A stretch of DNA of 64,000 bases from assembly GCA_025358305.1 (NCBI GenBank), contig JANYJZ010000035.1:62001-126000 (forward strand), written 5' to 3'. How positions within the stretch are numbered: position 1 is the stretch's first letter; each line of letters opens with the position of its first letter. Below are positions 61,069 through 64,000 of the stretch, piece by piece. A program made the translations under genes and the position numbers. The notes under the pieces are model-generated. The model saw only the letters and a list, made by a program, of their open reading frames with translations. It was not told the origin of the DNA and made no database searches. Source of the stretch: Ignavibacteriota bacterium. Its GTDB lineage: Bacteria; Bacteroidota; Ignavibacteria; UBA10030; SZUA-254.

Positions 61069-61788
61069 ATGGACACCAGCGTTCTCTCCATACTCGGCTT
61101 TGGCTTCGTTCTGGGGCTCAAACACGCCCTCGATTCGGACCATCTTATCGCGGTCTCCACGATCGTCAGTGAACGGAAGAGTTTCTGGAGTTCCTCCATC
61201 GTCGGAGCGCTCTGGGGTCTCGGCCACACCTCGTCGCTCCTTCTCATCGGCCTCGCCGTCATCGCTTTTCACGTTCATATCCCGGACAGACTCGCTCAAG
61301 GGATGGAGTTCTCCGTCGCGCTGATGCTCGTCATCCTCGGCGCGAACGTCCTCTGGAAGATCGCCCGCGGAGGGAAGTTCCACGTTCACGTACACCGGCA
61401 CGATGAGCATCTCCACATTCACCCCCACATCCATGAAGCAGCCAAACTTCCCGTCCACGCAGCAGAGAACCACCACGCGACCCACGTCGGCAAGAAGCCG
61501 TTCCTCGTCGGCATGGTGCACGGCATGGCTGGCAGTGCTGCTCTCATGCTTGTCGTCTTGGCGACCATTCCTTCGCGTACCCTCGCGCTCCTCTATATCG
61601 GCATCTTCGGCGTCGGTTCCGTTGGCGGCATGTTCCTCATGAGCACGCTCATTGGTCTCCCCTTTGCCCTTACCGCCCGGCATGAACGGCTCAGCCACCT
61701 CGTGCGTCTTGCGGCGGGCGCATTGAGTGTTTCGTTCGGGCTCTTCTCTGCATGGCAGATCGGCATCGTTCACGGCCTCTTCCTGTAG
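61069..61788 (+). CDS. UreH/NiCoT-like nickel or cobalt transporter with His-rich loop
   Basis: 239 residues, six or so membrane helices. H19-ALDS-D24-H25 in the first helix is the HX4DH metal-selectivity motif of nickel/cobalt permeases. A cytoplasmic or periplasmic loop at about 104-142 carries some 15 histidines (FHVHVHRHDEHLHIHPHIHE), which should buffer or deliver divalent metal. LVGMVHGMAGSAAL is the second conserved helix. No urease or hydrogenase gene is nearby. Confidence 0.85.
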   Translation: MDTSVLSILGFGFVLGLKHALDSDHLIAVSTIVSERKSFWSSSIVGALWGLGHTSSLLLIGLAVIAFHVHIPDRLAQGMEFSVALMLVILGANVLWKIARGGKFHVHVHRHDEHLHIHPHIHEAAKLPVHAAENHHATHVGKKPFLVGMVHGMAGSAALMLVVLATIPSRTLALLYIGIFGVGSVGGMFLMSTLIGLPFALTARHERLSHLVRLAAGALSVSFGLFSAWQIGIVHGLFL

Positions 61789-61964
61789 CGCGGAGTGCCC
61801 TCGATCCTTCACCGCCCGGTCCCAGCGTCTCCCTCGTTGAACCCAATTCCGCTTGAAAGGGAGGTGACTCCTTTGACACACTCGCAGCTACGTGCCGAGA
61901 ACATCGGTCCGGTATATCCGTATACTGTGAGAACTCATTTGAACGTACAGAGAAGAGCATCATA

Positions 61965-63077
61965 ATGGCAAGAGAAAAGCCCCCGCGGTCTGAAGAACAG
62001 GGGATGGGAAGGACGCTGCGCCAGGACATTGCCCGAGGTGATTTCCAGCGGACCATGCGCCGCGATTTTGACGAGCTGAAGGAGCTCTTCATCGACGGTC
62101 ACAGGAAAGAGCGGCTCGGCGAGATGAGCCGCTTCAAGCGCTGGTTCTATACCGTCGGCTGGCTCCTGAAGTCACTTTCTTTTAAGCTCACTCCCGCGAG
62201 AAGGGTTCTGTTCGTCCTGAGTATGATCTTTATGCTGAGCTCTCATAGCTTCACGTTCGGAGAGGAGGATGGGGTCGTCACTGTCAAGACGGACGCCGCG
62301 GCCGAAGTGATCCTCATTTTCATCCTCATGCTCGAATTGAAGGACAAGCTCCTCGCCCAAAGCGAGCTCGAAGCCGGCCGCGTGATCCAGGCGGCCCTCC
62401 AGCCCGATCGCGCCCCATCGGTGGAGGGATGGTCCGCCTGGCTCCTGACGAAAGCGGCGAACGAGGTCGGGGGGGACCTCGTCGATTATGAACGGTTGGA
62501 CGAGGAGAGACATCTTTTCTCGCTCGCGGACGTCGCCGGGAAAGGCGTCCGGGCCGCGCTGGTGACGACACGGCTCCAGGCGACGATCCGGGCGTTCGCG
62601 CCGGAAAGCACGTCCCTGAGCCAGCTCTCCTCAAAGATCAATGCGCTCATGTACCGGGATACGACGCGCAACATGTTCGCCTCGCTCGCCCTGCTTGAGA
62701 TCAGTCCGGGGTCGGGCGTGGTGAAGCTCGTCAACGCGGGCCACCTGCCCCCGCTTGCGGTGCGGGGTACCACTGTCGAACCAACGGGGAAGGGGAGCCC
62801 GGCGATCGGCATCTTCCCGGAGACGGCATTCGCCGAGCAGACGATCGAATTGCTCCTCGGGGAGATGCTGGTGATCTTTTCCGACGGGATCCCCGATGCG
62901 AAGAACGAGAGGGGAGAGTTCTACGGCTCGTCCCGTCTCACCGATCTCCTGGCGGTCTCCGGCGGGCTCTCGCCGGAGGAGCTCGGTACGCGCATCACGT
63001 CATCGGTCGCCCGGTTCATCGGAGAAGCGAAAGTGTACGACGATATTTCCCTCGTCATCGTGAAGCGGGAGGGGTAA
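61965..63077 (+). CDS. PP2C/SpoIIE-type serine phosphatase with N-terminal membrane region
   Basis: 370 residues. Residues 1-80 are charged. Two hydrophobic segments (about 83-99 and 108-124) are followed by a short helix (AGRVIQAALQPDRAP) and the phosphatase domain at about 150-368. Metal-binding aspartates are in GGDLVDYE, SLADVAGKGVRAALV, FSDGIPDA and YDDISLV. Such RsbU-like enzymes dephosphorylate anti-sigma-factor antagonists in partner-switching pathways. No STAS or HPK partner is adjacent, and no input domain other than the membrane part is seen. Confidence 0.9.
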   Translation: MAREKPPRSEEQGMGRTLRQDIARGDFQRTMRRDFDELKELFIDGHRKERLGEMSRFKRWFYTVGWLLKSLSFKLTPARRVLFVLSMIFMLSSHSFTFGEEDGVVTVKTDAAAEVILIFILMLELKDKLLAQSELEAGRVIQAALQPDRAPSVEGWSAWLLTKAANEVGGDLVDYERLDEERHLFSLADVAGKGVRAALVTTRLQATIRAFAPESTSLSQLSSKINALMYRDTTRNMFASLALLEISPGSGVVKLVNAGHLPPLAVRGTTVEPTGKGSPAIGIFPETAFAEQTIELLLGEMLVIFSDGIPDAKNERGEFYGSSRLTDLLAVSGGLSPEELGTRITSSVARFIGEAKVYDDISLVIVKREG

Positions 63078-63090
63078 CAGAACGGGCCAG

Positions 63091-63858
63091 ATGAACCGCC
63101 AACTCGTGTTCGACATCGGGTTTCACAAGGGGGAGGACACGCGCCACTATCTCGCCAAAGGCTTTCGGGTCGTCGCTGTGGAAGCGAACCTCGTTCTCGC
63201 CGGAGCGGGCAGAACGAACTTCTCCCGCGAGATCGCCGACGGCTCGCTCATCCTTCTTGATATCGGGATCGCGGCCGAGGCCTCGGAGCAGACCTTTTGG
63301 GTAAACCATACGCACACGGAATGGAGTTCGTTTCAGCCGCTCATGGGCCAGCGGGGAGTAAAGGGCTTTCACAGCGTGGCGGTTCGCTGCTCCACGATCG
63401 GCTCGCTCATCGAGTCATACGGAGTCCCCTACTATCTGAAGATCGACATCGAGGGAAACGACAATCTCTGTTTCGGCGGACTACGCGGGCCGGCGCCTCC
63501 GTTATATATTAGCTGCGAGGCGTGCGATCTTCACTGGCTGGAACTCCTTCGGGGGCTCGGATACACGAAGTTCAAGATGATCAACCAATTCGATGGGTTT
63601 CGGGCGTACGACGAAGCGCGTGAACGGTCCGCTCTGCGGTCCATCCGCAATACACTTCGGTGGCAGGCGCTCTCGGCGCTCGGCCCGCGCGCCACGTTTC
63701 CGACAGGGAGTTCCGGTCCGTTCGGGGAGGAGACCGACGGAGGGTGGCATGACTTCGACGATATTGCGGCCCATTATCGGTCATTCTATCCGGAGAAGGG
63801 GGTTCGGCTCAACCAGCGGAGCTGGTTCGACTTTCACGCGACCTACGACGCATCCTGA
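63091..63858 (+). CDS. FkbM-family methyltransferase
   Basis: 255 residues, 13 bases after the phosphatase stop. The SAM-binding start VFDIGFHKGEDTRHYLAKGF replaces the usual DxGAxxG loop with DIGFHKG. VVAVEANLVL is the acidic strand, and YLKIDIEGNDNLCF is the FkbM IDIEGN motif. FkbM enzymes O-methylate sugars or other small hydroxyl groups. Only weakly similar to the FkbM protein at 10860. The substrate is unknown. Confidence 0.85.
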   Translation: MNRQLVFDIGFHKGEDTRHYLAKGFRVVAVEANLVLAGAGRTNFSREIADGSLILLDIGIAAEASEQTFWVNHTHTEWSSFQPLMGQRGVKGFHSVAVRCSTIGSLIESYGVPYYLKIDIEGNDNLCFGGLRGPAPPLYISCEACDLHWLELLRGLGYTKFKMINQFDGFRAYDEARERSALRSIRNTLRWQALSALGPRATFPTGSSGPFGEETDGGWHDFDDIAAHYRSFYPEKGVRLNQRSWFDFHATYDAS

Positions 63859-63910
63859 GAATTGGCGCGCGGGGAATACGGATCTCTGTCGGGCGGGAAG
63901 AGTGAAGGAG

Positions 63911-63985
63911 TGGGTGCTGTAGGGATCGAACCTACGACCTCCGCCTTGTAAGGGCGGCGCTCTGAACCAGCTGAGCTAAGCACCC
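63911..63985 (-). tRNA. tRNA-Val (anticodon TAC)
   Basis: 75 nt with a full cloverleaf: acceptor GGGTGCT/AGCACCC, D-arm GCTC/GAGC, anticodon stem CCGCC/GGCGG with loop CTTACAA (anticodon TAC), T-arm GTAGG-TTCGATC-CCTAC, discriminator A. CCA is not encoded. Confidence 0.96.
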
Positions 63986-64000
63986 ATCATACTCATTGCG

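Noticed and set aside
1-64000. CRISPR arrays, transposases, integrases or toxin-antitoxin pairs
   Set aside because: No spaced direct-repeat array or mobility gene was seen on either strand; the island at 36941-42191 rests only on its repeat ends.

Overview
The window is a GC-rich stretch of a bacterium of the Bacteroidota/Ignavibacteriota (FCB) group. The best evidence is three secreted proteins that end in type IX secretion (T9SS) sorting domains with the consensus QNYPNPFNPSTTI, which is typical of Ignavibacteria-like lineages. A PorV/PorQ-type outer-membrane protein and SD-poor starts fit this. Genus or species cannot be read from the sequence.

Region 1 (1-22135) is an envelope polysaccharide locus. 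A minus-strand operon of at least 14 genes runs from Wzz (15610) to the left window edge. In order it encodes Wzz, a CpsD-like ATPase, a 56-residue membrane miniprotein, a Wzy-type polymerase/ligase, FkbM methyltransferase, WecG/TagA glycosyltransferase, Wzx flippase, GT4 glycosyltransferase, hexapeptide acyltransferase, polysaccharide deacetylase, a FemAB-like protein, an acyl-adenylate ligase, a FemAB-methyltransferase fusion and a further FemAB-like protein. Many junctions are 4-base ATGA/GTGA overlaps. Divergently, the plus strand carries Wza, PorV, a degenerate sigma-54 activator-like protein, a WecA-like fusion and an acyltransferase. A consensus sigma-54 promoter faces each way from the shared 567-bp intergenic region, with a 7+3+7 palindrome between them. 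The locus is therefore probably under sigma-54/enhancer-binding-protein control. Its gene mix recalls exosortase-associated exopolysaccharide loci, but no exosortase was recognised.

Region 2 (22136-36878) holds two tandem GH18 chitinase-like T9SS cargo proteins, a convergent NtrC-family regulator with a receiver lacking its phospho-aspartate, a MUG-like DNA glycosylase, an Ig-repeat lipoprotein, a YidB-like protein and an OPA-family MFS transporter.

Region 3 (36941-42237) looks like a small genomic island at tRNA-Gln(CTG). The intact minus-strand tRNA lies at one end and a 27-bp exact copy of its 3' end lies in direct orientation at the other. Between them are an eukaryotic-type Ser/Thr kinase with a beta-propeller, a DUF2007-like protein, a short T9SS protein and an NTF2-like protein, much of it visibly lower in GC. 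No integrase was seen.

Region 4 (42289-52269) has a second O-antigen-ligase-like protein with TPRs. After it comes a long plus-strand run with a sigma-70 promoter: PurC-like protein lacking its catalytic signature, phosphatidylserine decarboxylase and synthase, PurS, PurQ, TatA, GatA, SucD, a rhodanese and Ndk, closed by a strong terminator. A convergent TrmH-type RNA methyltransferase follows.

Region 5 (52270-64000) contains a TetR-TolC-MFP-RND efflux operon with a clear operator array, a response regulator, a DUF523-DUF1722 protein, a UreH/NiCoT-like metal transporter with a His-rich loop, a PP2C phosphatase, an FkbM methyltransferase and tRNA-Val(TAC).
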